Assembly: GCA_028279595.1 (NCBI GenBank)
Contig: JANQNK010000019.1
Span: 33,965-97,964 of the forward strand
Origin: Thermoplasmatota archaeon
GTDB taxonomy: Archaea > Thermoplasmatota > JAKEGO01
DNA length: 64,000 nucleotides
Reading direction: 5' to 3'
Under the pieces are notes generated by a model. The model worked only from the letters and a program-made list of their open reading frames with translations, did no database searches and was not told the origin of the DNA. This document shows, one piece after another, positions 1 through 9,414 of this stretch; position 1 is the stretch's first letter, and every line of letters begins with the position of its first letter. The position numbers were made by a program, and so were the translations under genes.

Positions 1-58
1 CCGGGTCTAATCCCGTTTGACCGTAAACGTATTATCGTAAGATACCGTGCATGATTGC

Positions 59-1105
59 ATGAGGACCTTGCTGCTAGCCGTCTGCCTGAGCATTCTCGCA
101 TTATTCATATCCGTTTCAGCGGCCGTCGCCCAGGACACCGTGGAGTGTCCCGAGGGCACTGTCCCGACGATCGACGGGACGCTCGAACCGGGTGAATGGG
201 ACGATGCCGAGAACATCACGATGTCGTTCTCGCTCGAGGACGACTGCACGGCATTCTACAAGTATTCCGGACGTTACCTGTTCGTCGCCTTCCAGTTCGA
301 GGAAGGACACACCACCAACATACCCGATACTCGGGTCCTCCTCGACACGAACAATGATATGGCAGACAGTCCCCAGACCGACGATTTCGAACTCTACATC
401 AATCCCGACAACGGAGGGGCGAGGGAGCGCCGTGGCACGGGGAGCAACTGGGCGGTCGTCGACATCGACAACTGGACCGGCGAGTGGAACGACACCGATT
501 CGGACCGTTGGTCGTCAGAGTATTCCATTTCGTTCTCGAAACTGCAGGGTAATGGTTCGTCCAGCATCCTCGGATTCGGCATAGTTGTCTACGGAAATTA
601 CGGTGAATCCTCGGGATGGCCGAACGGTGCTGACGAGGATGATCCGGGAACCTGGGGCAACATGACGTTCGGCGGGGCCGGTCCCGGTGTTCGCAGTCTC
701 GGATTGCGGGTTCCCACGCTCATCGATGTAGAGGCGGGAAAGGATGCCACAGCCGCTTTCACGGTATCCAACACGGGGTCCGAGACGGAATTGGTCCGTC
801 TCGAAATTGGGGGTGATGTCGTGAGGTGGGCCTCACTGGACATCGATGAGTTCACCATCGAACCCCGGGAGGAGATCATGATCAACATCACGGTCACGGT
901 CCCAGGTGATACGGAGGAGGGTCTGTACTCGATAGATATCACGGCCGAGGCCAGGAGCGGTATCAACAGCACGGCATCGGTCAGGATTGATGTTTCCGCA
1001 TCCGAAGGTGGCGGTGGTGGGAGCGATGACGACACCCCCGGGTTCGACCTGATACTTGTAACGATAGCCCTCGCTGTGGTCGTACTTCTCTACAGGAGAC
1101 GATAG
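59..1105 (+). CDS. Secreted surface protein with CBM9/DOMON-like domain and PGF-CTERM-like tail
   Basis: About 348 aa. I chose the ATG at 59 rather than the GTG at 47 because a TATA-like box (28-36) lies about 25 bases upstream and the signal peptide (charged MRT, then a hydrophobic stretch ending near AVAQ) then starts cleanly. Residues about 30-200 begin with an IDG..EPGEW pattern and are rich in acidic and aromatic residues, as in CBM9/DOMON-like extracellular domains. Residues about 215-310 look like a CARDB/NEW3-type beta-sandwich (SNTGSETELVRLEI). The tail has a Gly/Asp linker, then TPGF, one hydrophobic helix and a terminal RRR, as in archaeosortase-processed PGF-CTERM proteins. Ligand unknown. 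It is convergent with porB. Confidence 0.8.
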   Translation: MRTLLLAVCLSILALFISVSAAVAQDTVECPEGTVPTIDGTLEPGEWDDAENITMSFSLEDDCTAFYKYSGRYLFVAFQFEEGHTTNIPDTRVLLDTNNDMADSPQTDDFELYINPDNGGARERRGTGSNWAVVDIDNWTGEWNDTDSDRWSSEYSISFSKLQGNGSSSILGFGIVVYGNYGESSGWPNGADEDDPGTWGNMTFGGAGPGVRSLGLRVPTLIDVEAGKDATAAFTVSNTGSETELVRLEIGGDVVRWASLDIDEFTIEPREEIMINITVTVPGDTEEGLYSIDITAEARSGINSTASVRIDVSASEGGGGGSDDDTPGFDLILVTIALAVVVLLYRRR

Positions 1106-1112
1106 TCCGGGA

Positions 1113-2048
1113 TCACTCGTGCGGACCGGGGAAGGGGAGCAGTCCCTTCTCCTCGAGTTCCTTCGAGAAACGCTCCTTCTCCAGCAGCGTCTCCCAGCGG
1201 GCGTCCATCTTCCTCTCCCAGTCCTTCAGGAAATCCTCGGGGAGATGCCGGAACCTGCCCTGCATCCTCACGTATGCCATGAAGTCGGTCTTCTGGGGTT
1301 TCTGGTTGATCGTGTAGACGCCGTGGTCGACCTCGAAGAGGGGCCAGAGATGTGTCGAGACCGCCATCTTGGCGAGCTCGATGGTCCTGCTCGGGTCGGA
1401 GCGCCAGCCGGTCGGGCAAGGTGCGTAGACCTGTATGAACTTGGGTCCATGGATCGTCTTGGCCTTCTGGAACTTGCGGATCATGTCCTCGGGATAGGCG
1501 ACCGAAGCGGTGGCGACGTAGGGCGCCTTGTGGGCGACCATTATATCGACCATGTCCTTCTTCTCGTCGGCCTCCCAGAACTGGGTGCTTCCCACGGGAG
1601 TGGTGGTCGTCCAGGCTCCCACCGGCGTCGAGGAGCTCCTCTGAATGCCGGTGTTCATGTACGCCTCGTTGTCGTACATAACGTAGATCACGTTGGTGCC
1701 GCGCTCGACCATGCCGGAAAGTGCCTGGATCCCGATGTCGGCCGTTCCGCCGTCGCCGGCCCAGCCCATGACCTGGACGTCGTCCTTCCCCTGGAAGTCC
1801 AGCGCCGCGCGGATACCTGATATGGATGCACCGGTCACCTCGAAGGCTGTGTAGAGCAACGGGACCTTGAGGTTCTGGTTGGGCCAGACCCCTGGGATCA
1901 CAGCCCAGCAGCATGCCGGGATGCTGACGATGGTGTCCTCGCCCATTGCCTTTAGGGCGTAGCGCATCGCGTGCGCCGCGCCGCAGCCCTGACACGCCAC
2001 GTGCCCGGACCTCATGTGCTCGTCAGTGGGTATCGTGAACCTTCCCAT
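1113..2048 (-). CDS. porB: Pyruvate:ferredoxin oxidoreductase, beta subunit
   Basis: 311 aa, the normal length for PorB. This is the thiamine-diphosphate-binding subunit of the heterotetrameric archaeal enzyme, which converts pyruvate, CoA and oxidised ferredoxin to acetyl-CoA, CO2 and reduced ferredoxin. The N-terminal HVACQGCGAA motif supplies Cys ligands. The ThDP/Mg motif GDGGTADIG followed by YDNEAYMNTGIQ is intact, and the SSSTPVGAWTT segment favours pyruvate over 2-oxoglutarate as substrate. It is the last gene of porGDAB. Its ATG overlaps the porA stop by one base (TGATG), which implies translational coupling. Substrate is inferred from family resemblance and subunit composition. Confidence 0.95.
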   Translation of the reverse strand: MGRFTIPTDEHMRSGHVACQGCGAAHAMRYALKAMGEDTIVSIPACCWAVIPGVWPNQNLKVPLLYTAFEVTGASISGIRAALDFQGKDDVQVMGWAGDGGTADIGIQALSGMVERGTNVIYVMYDNEAYMNTGIQRSSSTPVGAWTTTTPVGSTQFWEADEKKDMVDIMVAHKAPYVATASVAYPEDMIRKFQKAKTIHGPKFIQVYAPCPTGWRSDPSRTIELAKMAVSTHLWPLFEVDHGVYTINQKPQKTDFMAYVRMQGRFRHLPEDFLKDWERKMDARWETLLEKERFSKELEEKGLLPFPGPHE

Positions 2049-3232
2049 CAGGCATCACCTCCCGGTCCGACCAGACCATGCCATGTCATCTCCTCGTCGA
2101 GCCCCTCGCGGCTCACCTTGACGAGGTTCTTGTAGACGTCCCTGATGTCCCTCGGTCGGACATCGCGCCCGCCGATGCCGACGAGGTAGTTCTTGAGAAG
2201 AGGTCGCTCCTCCTGTCCGTATAGGGCAGCGAGGATCTCGGTGTAGAACGGTCCGAAGGCCCCGTAGGTGTATGTCCTGTCGATCACTCCGATTGCCTTC
2301 ACACCCTTTGCGAGAGCCCTTACATCGTCCACCGGGAACGGCCTGAACACGCGGACCCTGGCCATGCCGACCTTCTCGCCCTCGTTTCGGAGCTGGTCGA
2401 CGACCTCACGGGTGGTCGAGCTGTTCGTGCCGGAGGCGACGAGGAGGTAGTCAGCGTCCTCGGTCCGGTAGTGCTCCACCAGCCCGCCGTAGGACCTTCC
2501 GAAGGTCTTCTCGAACTCCCTGTCCACCTCGACGATGCGCTCCTTGGCGGTGTCGTAGGCCTTCGCCATGAGGTATCTGAACTCGAGGAAGTTGTCGGGC
2601 ATGACGAGCGATCCGAAGCCGTACGGTTCGTCCACGTCGAGCTTGTATCGCGGTTCGTATGACGGAAGGAACTCGTCGACGAGCTCCTGGTCCGGTATGT
2701 CGACGGGCTCGACCGTATGGGACAGATAGAAGGCGTCCTCGGTGAGCATCGACGGCATGAGGATGTCCGAGGACTCGCTCACCCTGTATGACATGATGGT
2801 GGTGTCGAGGACCTCCTGGTTGTTCTCGCAGTAGATCTGCATCCATCCTGTGTCCCTCTGTGCGATGGAGTCCTGATGGTCCGCCCATATGCTCCACGGG
2901 GGACCCATGGCGCGGTTGATGTTGACCATGACTATCGGGAGCCTGGCGGCAGCTGCCCACATGAGCATCTCGTGCATAAGCGCGAGTCCGTGGGCCGAGC
3001 TGGCCGTGAAGCTCCTCACTCCGGTGTTCTGTGCGGAGATGCACGCGCTCATAGCGGAGTGTTCGCTCTCGACCTTGATGAACTTGCAATCGAGCTCGCC
3101 GTCGGCGATGAAATCGGCGATGTACTCCACGACCGTGGTCTGCGGTGTGATGGGGTAAGCGGCGATGACGCCCGGCCTTGAGAGCTTGGCCCCGTAGGCG
3201 GCGGCGTGGTTACCGGTGATGACCTTCCTCAT
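2048..3232 (-). CDS. porA: Pyruvate:ferredoxin oxidoreductase, alpha subunit
   Basis: 394 aa from the ATG at 3232. The reading frame stays open further upstream to 3433, but that extension only mirrors porD in another frame. A strong GGAGG ribosome-binding site (about 3241-3247) fixes the start. The protein begins MRKVITGNHAAAYG and shows the alpha-subunit signatures AYPITPQTTVVEYIADF, KVESEHSAMSACI and ARLPIVMVNINRAMGPPWS. It carries the pyrimidine-binding and transketolase C-terminal-like domains and works with PorB, PorD and PorG in the cytoplasm. It starts 2 nt after the porD stop. Confidence 0.95.
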   Translation of the reverse strand: MRKVITGNHAAAYGAKLSRPGVIAAYPITPQTTVVEYIADFIADGELDCKFIKVESEHSAMSACISAQNTGVRSFTASSAHGLALMHEMLMWAAAARLPIVMVNINRAMGPPWSIWADHQDSIAQRDTGWMQIYCENNQEVLDTTIMSYRVSESSDILMPSMLTEDAFYLSHTVEPVDIPDQELVDEFLPSYEPRYKLDVDEPYGFGSLVMPDNFLEFRYLMAKAYDTAKERIVEVDREFEKTFGRSYGGLVEHYRTEDADYLLVASGTNSSTTREVVDQLRNEGEKVGMARVRVFRPFPVDDVRALAKGVKAIGVIDRTYTYGAFGPFYTEILAALYGQEERPLLKNYLVGIGGRDVRPRDIRDVYKNLVKVSREGLDEEMTWHGLVGPGGDA

Positions 3233-3234
3233 CG

Positions 3235-3507
3235 TCACACCTCCTTCTCCATGTCTATCGCATCCTTCGGGCACTCGTGGGCGCAGATCCCGCATCCCTT
3301 GCAGTATTCGTAGTTGATCTCGGGGAAGGAATCCTCGTCCTCGACGATCACGGAGACGTCGGGACAGAACTTCCAGCAGATGAAGCACTTGATGCACTTC
3401 TCGTTGTCTATGACCGGCTTGAAGGTCCTCCATGACCCGGTCTTGAGCTTCATCTCCTTGTCATATGTTATCGGGGTCGGGGTGAGCTTGTCGAACGGTA
3501 TCGTCAT
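3235..3507 (-). CDS. porD: Pyruvate:ferredoxin oxidoreductase, delta subunit (2x[4Fe-4S])
   Basis: 90 aa, typical for PorD. Two ferredoxin-type motifs are complete: CIKCFICWKFCP (residues about 39-50) and CKGCGICAHECP (about 69-80). The protein passes electrons from the ThDP/FeS core to soluble ferredoxin. The N-terminal TGSWRTFKPVID is characteristic of this subunit. Its ATG overlaps the porG stop by 4 nt (ATGA) and it is followed closely by porA. Confidence 0.95.
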   Translation of the reverse strand: MTIPFDKLTPTPITYDKEMKLKTGSWRTFKPVIDNEKCIKCFICWKFCPDVSVIVEDEDSFPEINYEYCKGCGICAHECPKDAIDMEKEV

Positions 3508-4064
3508 TCGGCCACCTCCATCTCTACCATATCGAAGGCATCCCTGGCCGCCTGGATGTTGGGTTCGACCTTCCTCTTGACCTGGCGCTTGACGGCCTCG
3601 GCCACGGACTCGATGGAGACCACGCCGGTCTTCGCGAAGGCGCCGACCATAGATGTGTTGACTATCGGCGACTCCCTGCTGCCAAGACCGTGTTCGAGAG
3701 CGATACCGGTGCCGTCGACGACGTCGACCGTCGCGCCGAGCTTCTTCTTGTACTCTGCGGCCATGGCAGCGGGCGCGTTGATGAGTATCCTGCCGTCATC
3801 CTTGAGGCCCTCTCCCACATTGATGTACTCCAGCAGTGCGGTGTCGAGGACGATGACGTAGTCAGGCTCGTAGATCATCGATTTGACCCTTATCGGCCTG
3901 TCGTCGACCTTCGTGAACGCCGTCACGGGAGCTCCCCGCCTTTCGACGCCGAAGAACGGGAACGCCTGGACGTCCTTTCCCTCTATGAAGGCCGCTTCGG
4001 CCAGCAGACGGGATGCGATGACCGCACCTTGACCTCCCCTTCCGTGGAACCGTATCTCTATCAC
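3504..4064 (-). CDS. porG: Pyruvate:ferredoxin oxidoreductase, gamma subunit
   Basis: 186 aa from a GTG at 4064. The frame is open to 4169, but PorG proteins normally begin with the [14 protein letters not shown] segment found here. A TATA-like box (4093-4102) lies about 30 bases upstream, so the longer start would precede the promoter. The GRGGQGAV motif and the later [16 protein letters not shown] are diagnostic of the gamma domain, which binds CoA in this enzyme family. First gene of the porGDAB operon. Confidence 0.93.
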
Positions 4065-4092
4065 ATCAAACCCCGTTGACCTATTCGCCCCT

Positions 4093-4102
4093 GATATTTT
4101 TA
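4093..4102 (-). promoter_or_regulatory. TATA box of the porGDAB operon
   Basis: TAAAAATATC on the minus strand, about 29-38 bases before the porG GTG. It predicts a very short leader. Divergent gcvT has its own box. Confidence 0.6.
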
Positions 4103-4249
4103 CCTTTCTGCCATTGTCTGGTCGGTTGAGGATTCTCAAGTTACTTGTGGGACATTTTCCCGAAATCACGACGAGAATGAACGTCTCCGGGAGCTTCCTG
4201 GCCGATCTATCATGTGTGCTGGTCGAAGGCGAAGGTCGTCAGTGTGAAC

Positions 4250-4258
4250 CTTTAAATT
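4250..4258 (+). promoter_or_regulatory. TATA box of gcvT
   Basis: CTTTAAATT on the plus strand. The predicted start near 4277-4280 leaves a leader of about 15 nt that contains a GGTGGAG ribosome-binding site (4282-4288) before the ATG at 4294. Confidence 0.55.
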
Positions 4259-4293
4259 GTGTGTCAGGGCTGACCGTTCTTGGTGGAGCGAAG

Positions 4294-5361
4294 ATGAGGA
4301 CAGCACTTTACGACAGACACGTCGGGCTCGGAGCGAAGATGACCGATTTCGGGGGCTGGGAGATGCCGCTCTGGTACAGCAGCATCATCGACGAGCACAT
4401 GGCGGTCCGCAGGGACGCTGGCCTCTTCGACGTCTCCCACATGGGGGACCTGGTCATCTCGGGACCGGATGCGGTGGCGTTCATCGACACGGTCCAGACA
4501 AATCACTTCGGCAAGGTCGAGGTGGGCGGAATGAAGTACTGCCACATCCTCAACGAGGACGGCAACATCATCGACGACACGATAATTACGAGGATAACGG
4601 AGGAGGAGTACCTGATGGTGCCCAACGCGGGGACCACGCCGAAGGTCCTCTCGTGGCTGAGGGAGCATTCCGAAGGCTTCGACGTCTCCATCGAGGACAG
4701 GTCGGAGATGTTCTGCGTGGCATTGCAGGGTCCTAAGGCAGCCGAGGTCTTTGAAGCGGCGGCCGGTGCGGCAGGTGACATGGAGTTCTTCACCATGCGC
4801 CGGATGGCCATAGACGATGTCGACTGCATGGTCGAGGCATCCGGGTACACCGGAGAGCAGGGCTACGAGATCATGGGGCCGCCGGAGGGCGCGGAGGCCG
4901 TCTGGGACGCGTTGATGGAAGCCGGAGCAGGCCACGGGATGAGACCGTGCGGGCTCGGCGCCAGGGACACCCTGAGGCTGGAGAAGTGCTTCCTGCTGTC
5001 CGGTCAGGACTTCGATTCCGACAGGACGCCCCTGGAGACGACCTACGACTTCGTACTCAAGTGGGACCATGACTTCATCGGGAAGGACGCGCTCCTGGCA
5101 CAGCGGGAGTCGGACGATTTCGATCGTTGGACGGCGTTCATGATCGAGGGCAAGGGGGTCCCGCGTCATGGCGACAGGATCCTCAAGAACGGAGATCCGG
5201 TCGGGGTCGTCTCGAGCGGTGGGATGTCACCGATGCTCAAGGTCGGGATCGCTCTTGGTTACGTACCGAAAGACCTGACCGGGACGGGTACCAAGGTGGA
5301 CATCGAGACACGAACAAGGACACTTGACGCGGTGGTCGTCGAGAAACCTTTCATTAAGTGA
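4294..5361 (+). CDS. gcvT: Glycine cleavage system T protein (aminomethyltransferase) family
   Basis: 355 aa. GcvT moves the aminomethyl carbon of glycine from lipoyl-H protein to tetrahydrofolate (or an archaeal pterin), releasing ammonia. I chose the ATG at 4294 for its GGTGGAG ribosome-binding site and the family-typical beginning MRTALYDRHVGLGAKMTDFGGWEMP. Other signatures are GLFDVSHMGDL, YLMVPNAG, ASGYTGEQGYEI and a C-terminal SSGGMSPMLKVGIALGYV. No gcvH or gcvP lies in the window, so the partner proteins must be elsewhere, or the protein acts as a stand-alone folate-dependent enzyme of the same family. Confidence 0.9.
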   Translation: MRTALYDRHVGLGAKMTDFGGWEMPLWYSSIIDEHMAVRRDAGLFDVSHMGDLVISGPDAVAFIDTVQTNHFGKVEVGGMKYCHILNEDGNIIDDTIITRITEEEYLMVPNAGTTPKVLSWLREHSEGFDVSIEDRSEMFCVALQGPKAAEVFEAAAGAAGDMEFFTMRRMAIDDVDCMVEASGYTGEQGYEIMGPPEGAEAVWDALMEAGAGHGMRPCGLGARDTLRLEKCFLLSGQDFDSDRTPLETTYDFVLKWDHDFIGKDALLAQRESDDFDRWTAFMIEGKGVPRHGDRILKNGDPVGVVSSGGMSPMLKVGIALGYVPKDLTGTGTKVDIETRTRTLDAVVVEKPFIK

Positions 5362-5429
5362 TTCGTAACTAGATGGTTTTCTACCGTCCGTGAAGGCCCT
5401 GGCCGTCGACGACCATGGGAGCTACTTGT

Positions 5430-6482
5430 CTATAGCACCTTTACCTTGTCGCCGACGTAGATGTCGTCCTCTATGCGGACACCGCCGATCCCGGGGATGT
5501 ATACACCGGGTTCGATCGTGAATGTGTTGCCCTTCCTGACGACGTCCTTCTTCGGGCTGGCTATCCGCACCCAGGGTCTCTCGTGGACCTCCAGGCCGAA
5601 GCCGTGTCCGGTGGAGTGGACGAAATATCGGTCGTAGTCCGGCTTGAGCGTCTCCCTGATGGCCGCCTCTATCTCGCAGAACGGAACGCCGACGCCGACC
5701 GTCTCGATGCCTGTCAGCTGGGCCTTCTCGACCGCCGCGTAGATCTTCTTCATCTTCGCCGAGGCATTGGGCATGAGCAGGGTCCTGGATATATCGGAGC
5801 AGTATCCGTTGATGAACACTCCGAAATCGATGATGACCGCGTCGGACTTCCCGATCCTCCTATTCGTGACGTCGTGATGGGAATATGCCGAGTTCTGCTT
5901 CCCGGAGGCCACGATGGTGGTGAAGGACAGAGCCGTACCGCCAGCGGACCTCAATGCATGGTCCAGGTCGACCGCGGCCTGGTTCTCGGTCTTTCCGGGG
6001 ACGATTATCTCGGGGAGCTCCTCGCCCACCTTCTTGGTTATCCTCACGGCCTTCCTGATCTGGGCCATCTCGTACTCGTCCTTGACCTCGCGCATCTCCT
6101 CGACCTTGTCGCTGACCTTGACCTTGACGCCCTTGATGCGATCCTTGGCGTCCATCAGGGCCGTCGTGATGTCATAGTGATCAACCACCTTCTTCAGGAC
6201 CTCTACCGCGGACGCCCCGTCCTTGGGGATCCCATCGTATGGGCCGAATATCTTCAATGTGTCACAGACAGCCTGTTCCCTGGCCCTGAACTCCTCGAGG
6301 GTGGACGTTATGCCGATCGTTCGCCTCGGCGTCACGACCAGGTACGTGAGCATGGCAAAGGTCGGTACGTGGGAGCAGGACAGGTAACGGATGTTACCGG
6401 GTGTCTTGAATATGAACGCGTCCGCTTCCTTCTCCCGCATGTGTGCCCTGACCTGGCGTAACCTATTCCTGTAATCGATCAT
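5430..6482 (-). CDS. pepQ: Xaa-Pro aminopeptidase/dipeptidase (M24 family)
   Basis: 350 aa. A creatinase-like N-terminal domain (about 1-130) precedes the pita-bread metallopeptidase domain. The five metal ligands can be placed: the two Asp of IIDFGVFINGYCSDISRT, His in HSTGHGFGLEVHE, Glu in FTIEPGVYI and Glu in GVRIEDDI. It releases residues from peptides with proline in the second position in the cytosol. A GAGGTGATC ribosome-binding site precedes the ATG. It lies 20 nt downstream of the RND transporter gene and may share its transcript. PepQ and PepP activity cannot be told apart here. Confidence 0.9.
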   Translation of the reverse strand: MIDYRNRLRQVRAHMREKEADAFIFKTPGNIRYLSCSHVPTFAMLTYLVVTPRRTIGITSTLEEFRAREQAVCDTLKIFGPYDGIPKDGASAVEVLKKVVDHYDITTALMDAKDRIKGVKVKVSDKVEEMREVKDEYEMAQIRKAVRITKKVGEELPEIIVPGKTENQAAVDLDHALRSAGGTALSFTTIVASGKQNSAYSHHDVTNRRIGKSDAVIIDFGVFINGYCSDISRTLLMPNASAKMKKIYAAVEKAQLTGIETVGVGVPFCEIEAAIRETLKPDYDRYFVHSTGHGFGLEVHERPWVRIASPKKDVVRKGNTFTIEPGVYIPGIGGVRIEDDIYVGDKVKVL

Positions 6483-6502
6483 TTGCGATCACCTCTTCGT
6501 GA

Positions 6503-9364
6503 CTATTCCACTAGGTCTACCTCAGTGGTCGCCCCGGTATCGTGCCTGCCATACATAAGCTCATCGTACAGCCTGCCCCGTATGAGGTAGGTGTAGATCG
6601 CCGTCAGATAGAAGAGCGCGGCGAGCACGCAGAGCACGAGCAGGAACTGGATGAGGCCGATGAACACGTAGATCGGCTGGATCGGTATGAAGAACCCGGC
6701 GAAGAGCCCGGCGAGGGTGACCGCGGTCGCCTCGACGAAGGACCTCCCGGACGTCTCGATCGTCGTTCTGATGCCGTCCAGCGTTTCCCCCTCTTCGCGG
6801 AGACGTTCGGTCGTGTGGATAGAGAAATCCACCCCTGCACCCACGACTATGGACCCAAGCATGGCTGTAATGATCGTCAATGGCGTGTTGAAGAGATACA
6901 ACGTCAACGGCAATAGACCTACCACTATCGAGAGCGGAATTACGGTGATGACGGAGTACCGGACGGACCGGAATATGACCATGAGGACTATGAGGACGAA
7001 TACGAGGGACAGGATCATGCTCGTGATCGCGTTCACGAAGATCAGGTCGTTGACGGTGATGCCGATGGCGGCGACACCGGTCAGCTTCGATGTGCTGAGC
7101 CCGGCGGGCACCTCCTTCACTGCGGCGTTGACGCCCTCCACCTTGGACCTCGACTTCTGGACGCTCTCGATGGGCATGTCGATGAAGATGAGCATCTTCG
7201 AGTAGTCCGAGTTGATGAAGAACTCCCTCAGTTCCGGGGAGAGGCTGTCGTAGACCATCTCGATCCAGAACAGGCGGAGGTTGTAAGGCTGCTTGTTCTC
7301 GGGGGATTGCTCGATGAGGTCCCAGTAGGTCATGTTCAGGTACTCGTCCTGCTGGTTGATGTTCGCCAGGCCTGCGACGGAGAGCAAGGCGGGTATGACG
7401 TCGTAATCGTCCTGTGCATCCAGAAGGTTCCTGAGGCGGAGGGTCTTGAAGATATCGACGATGCTGATGGCCCATGTGTCCTTGACCTCGTTTATCCTGT
7501 TCTCGAGGTGCTCGGCGCTCCTCAGTACGTCGTAGTCCTTCATGCTGTACTCGTAATCGTCGCCGATCGCCGGGGCGCCGCGGACGATGACCATCCCGAT
7601 CTCGCCGCCCTTGAATATCTCGGCGTAGTCCTTGTAGGTCACCAGGGACTCCTGGTCCTCCGGTGCGAACGATAGGAAGTCGACGTCGGAGCCGACGCCG
7701 CCGCTGAGCATAATGGACAACGACAGTAGAAGGAGGACGATCCCTCCGGCTAGGATCTTCTTGGTGTGCTTGATGGGTATGGGGGAGATGACCTTGAACT
7801 TGTCACCAAGGGTGTCGCCCCTCTTGTGGTAGTCGAGGAGAAGGACGAGGGGGGGCACGAGGAGCATCGCCATCATGTAGTTGACGATGATCCCGAGGGT
7901 GAGGGTCAGTCCGACGGTCTGCATCGGTAGGATGTTCGTGACCATGAGGGATGCGAAACCGCCCGCGGTGGTTATCGCGGAAAGGAAGACGGCCTTGCCG
8001 GTCGTCCGCACGGCGACCTTTATCCTCTCCTGTTTGTCCTCTATCTGGGACTCCTCCGCGTAACGGTTGGCGATGTAGAGCCCGTAGGCCACACCCAAGG
8101 CTATCAGGATCGGACCTACCGCTATCACCTGCGGTGTGATAGGTAGCTTGGTGATGGCTATGATCGAGAACGTGAGCGCGATGGACACGGAGACCGGTAC
8201 CAGCGCGATGAACAGGATCTTGAGGGTCCTGTGGAAGACGAACAGGGCGACGAGGATGAAAAGGGTCGCTATGATGAGGGCGTTGATCCCCTCACGGACG
8301 GAGCGGTCCTGGACGTCCTTGGTGACCGGAATGGTACCCGTGTCCCTGACCTTGAGCTTCATGTTGGCCGGAACGCGGCCGTTGTAGTCCGCCACCTCGT
8401 TCTGGTAGGAGTCCCTGACCCTTACCGTGATCTCGTCGAAATCGAGGTCCGAGACGAGCCCGATGAGGCAGATCGCGGAGTCCCAGACACCGTCGCCGTT
8501 GGTGTCGAGGACGATGTGGTTGAGGATGCGCTCCTCGACCTGGTTGACCCAGTCATTGACGTCATCCTGGTCCTCTGGAATCTCGTACGAGCCGGACTGG
8601 TTTGCCATGATGTCTATCCAGGTGTCGGCCCAGCCGGTATTGGTCCCGGTGGCCTTCTCGACCTGGTGCTGGAAGGCGTAGAGCGCCTGGGGGGTGCTGC
8701 CGTTGAGCTCGCGGATGATGCTGGCGATCGACAGGACGTATATGACATCATCCTCGGCCCCGCGGTCGCTCTCGACCGTGTTCAGTCCGCGTTCTATGAC
8801 GGTCATCTCCTGGAGGATGCCCACGTCGGTGATGTTGGTGCCTATATTCCTGTCGAAGGCGTTCATGGTCTCGAAGTAGAGCACGAACAGGTCGATGGTC
8901 CAGTTCTCCCTCACCTCGTTCAGGATGTTCGACGTCTCCTCACCTTCTGGTAGGTACACGTCGAAAGCGGCGTTCATGTTGAGATTCAGATAACCAAGCA
9001 TGTTGGGGGGATCCTCGTTCTCGTTCAGCTTCTTGTCCACCGCATCCCACTTGACCAGCGGAACGATGAGGATCGATGTGAGGATGAGTGTGACCATGAG
9101 CGTGGTCTTGGGGTGCTCGATCATCTTGTCGAACAGGTTGTAGAATCCCTCCCGGCTGAACACGATGTCGATGTAACGACCACCGGTCTCGTCCACCTTC
9201 TTCATTGCGGCGGACGCACGGTCCTTTGCGGAACCTGCAGCCTCGGTAGAGCGGTCCACGGACTCGGCGGCCTTTGTCAGGCGCTTGTCGAGCGATCTGT
9301 CGATCGAGTCCTTGAGGCCCTTCAATCGAGAGAGGGCCTTCCCTGAACCTGGCTCTTCAGCCAT
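6503..9364 (-). CDS. RND/MMPL-family membrane exporter
   Basis: 953 aa. A charged N-terminal cytoplasmic stretch of about 90 residues, rich in Lys, Asp and Ser, is unusual for the family. Then come a first membrane helix (TTLMVTLILTSILIVPLV), a large external loop, a block of about five helices (about 350-530, with VAYGLYIANRYAEES and AVFLSAITTAGGFASL typical of sterol-sensing/MMPL domains), a second external loop and a second helix block (about 770-930, with GAGVDFSIHTTERLREEGET). This two-fold architecture is that of proton-driven RND transporters. Substrate unknown; lipids or hydrophobic compounds are usual. A paralogue lies at 33659-36388. Ribosome-binding site GAGGAG. Confidence 0.9.
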   Translation of the reverse strand: MAEEPGSGKALSRLKGLKDSIDRSLDKRLTKAAESVDRSTEAAGSAKDRASAAMKKVDETGGRYIDIVFSREGFYNLFDKMIEHPKTTLMVTLILTSILIVPLVKWDAVDKKLNENEDPPNMLGYLNLNMNAAFDVYLPEGEETSNILNEVRENWTIDLFVLYFETMNAFDRNIGTNITDVGILQEMTVIERGLNTVESDRGAEDDVIYVLSIASIIRELNGSTPQALYAFQHQVEKATGTNTGWADTWIDIMANQSGSYEIPEDQDDVNDWVNQVEERILNHIVLDTNGDGVWDSAICLIGLVSDLDFDEITVRVRDSYQNEVADYNGRVPANMKLKVRDTGTIPVTKDVQDRSVREGINALIIATLFILVALFVFHRTLKILFIALVPVSVSIALTFSIIAITKLPITPQVIAVGPILIALGVAYGLYIANRYAEESQIEDKQERIKVAVRTTGKAVFLSAITTAGGFASLMVTNILPMQTVGLTLTLGIIVNYMMAMLLVPPLVLLLDYHKRGDTLGDKFKVISPIPIKHTKKILAGGIVLLLLSLSIMLSGGVGSDVDFLSFAPEDQESLVTYKDYAEIFKGGEIGMVIVRGAPAIGDDYEYSMKDYDVLRSAEHLENRINEVKDTWAISIVDIFKTLRLRNLLDAQDDYDVIPALLSVAGLANINQQDEYLNMTYWDLIEQSPENKQPYNLRLFWIEMVYDSLSPELREFFINSDYSKMLIFIDMPIESVQKSRSKVEGVNAAVKEVPAGLSTSKLTGVAAIGITVNDLIFVNAITSMILSLVFVLIVLMVIFRSVRYSVITVIPLSIVVGLLPLTLYLFNTPLTIITAMLGSIVVGAGVDFSIHTTERLREEGETLDGIRTTIETSGRSFVEATAVTLAGLFAGFFIPIQPIYVFIGLIQFLLVLCVLAALFYLTAIYTYLIRGRLYDELMYGRHDTGATTEVDLVE

Positions 9365-9414
9365 CCAATCTCCTCATCCGGGGCTATTCCAAGGTATGAT
9401 ATAGGTTTTTCGCA

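Noticed and set aside
2048..3433. Longer porA start at 3433
   Set aside because: The extra 67 residues are porD read in another frame; a GGAGG site marks the ATG at 3232.
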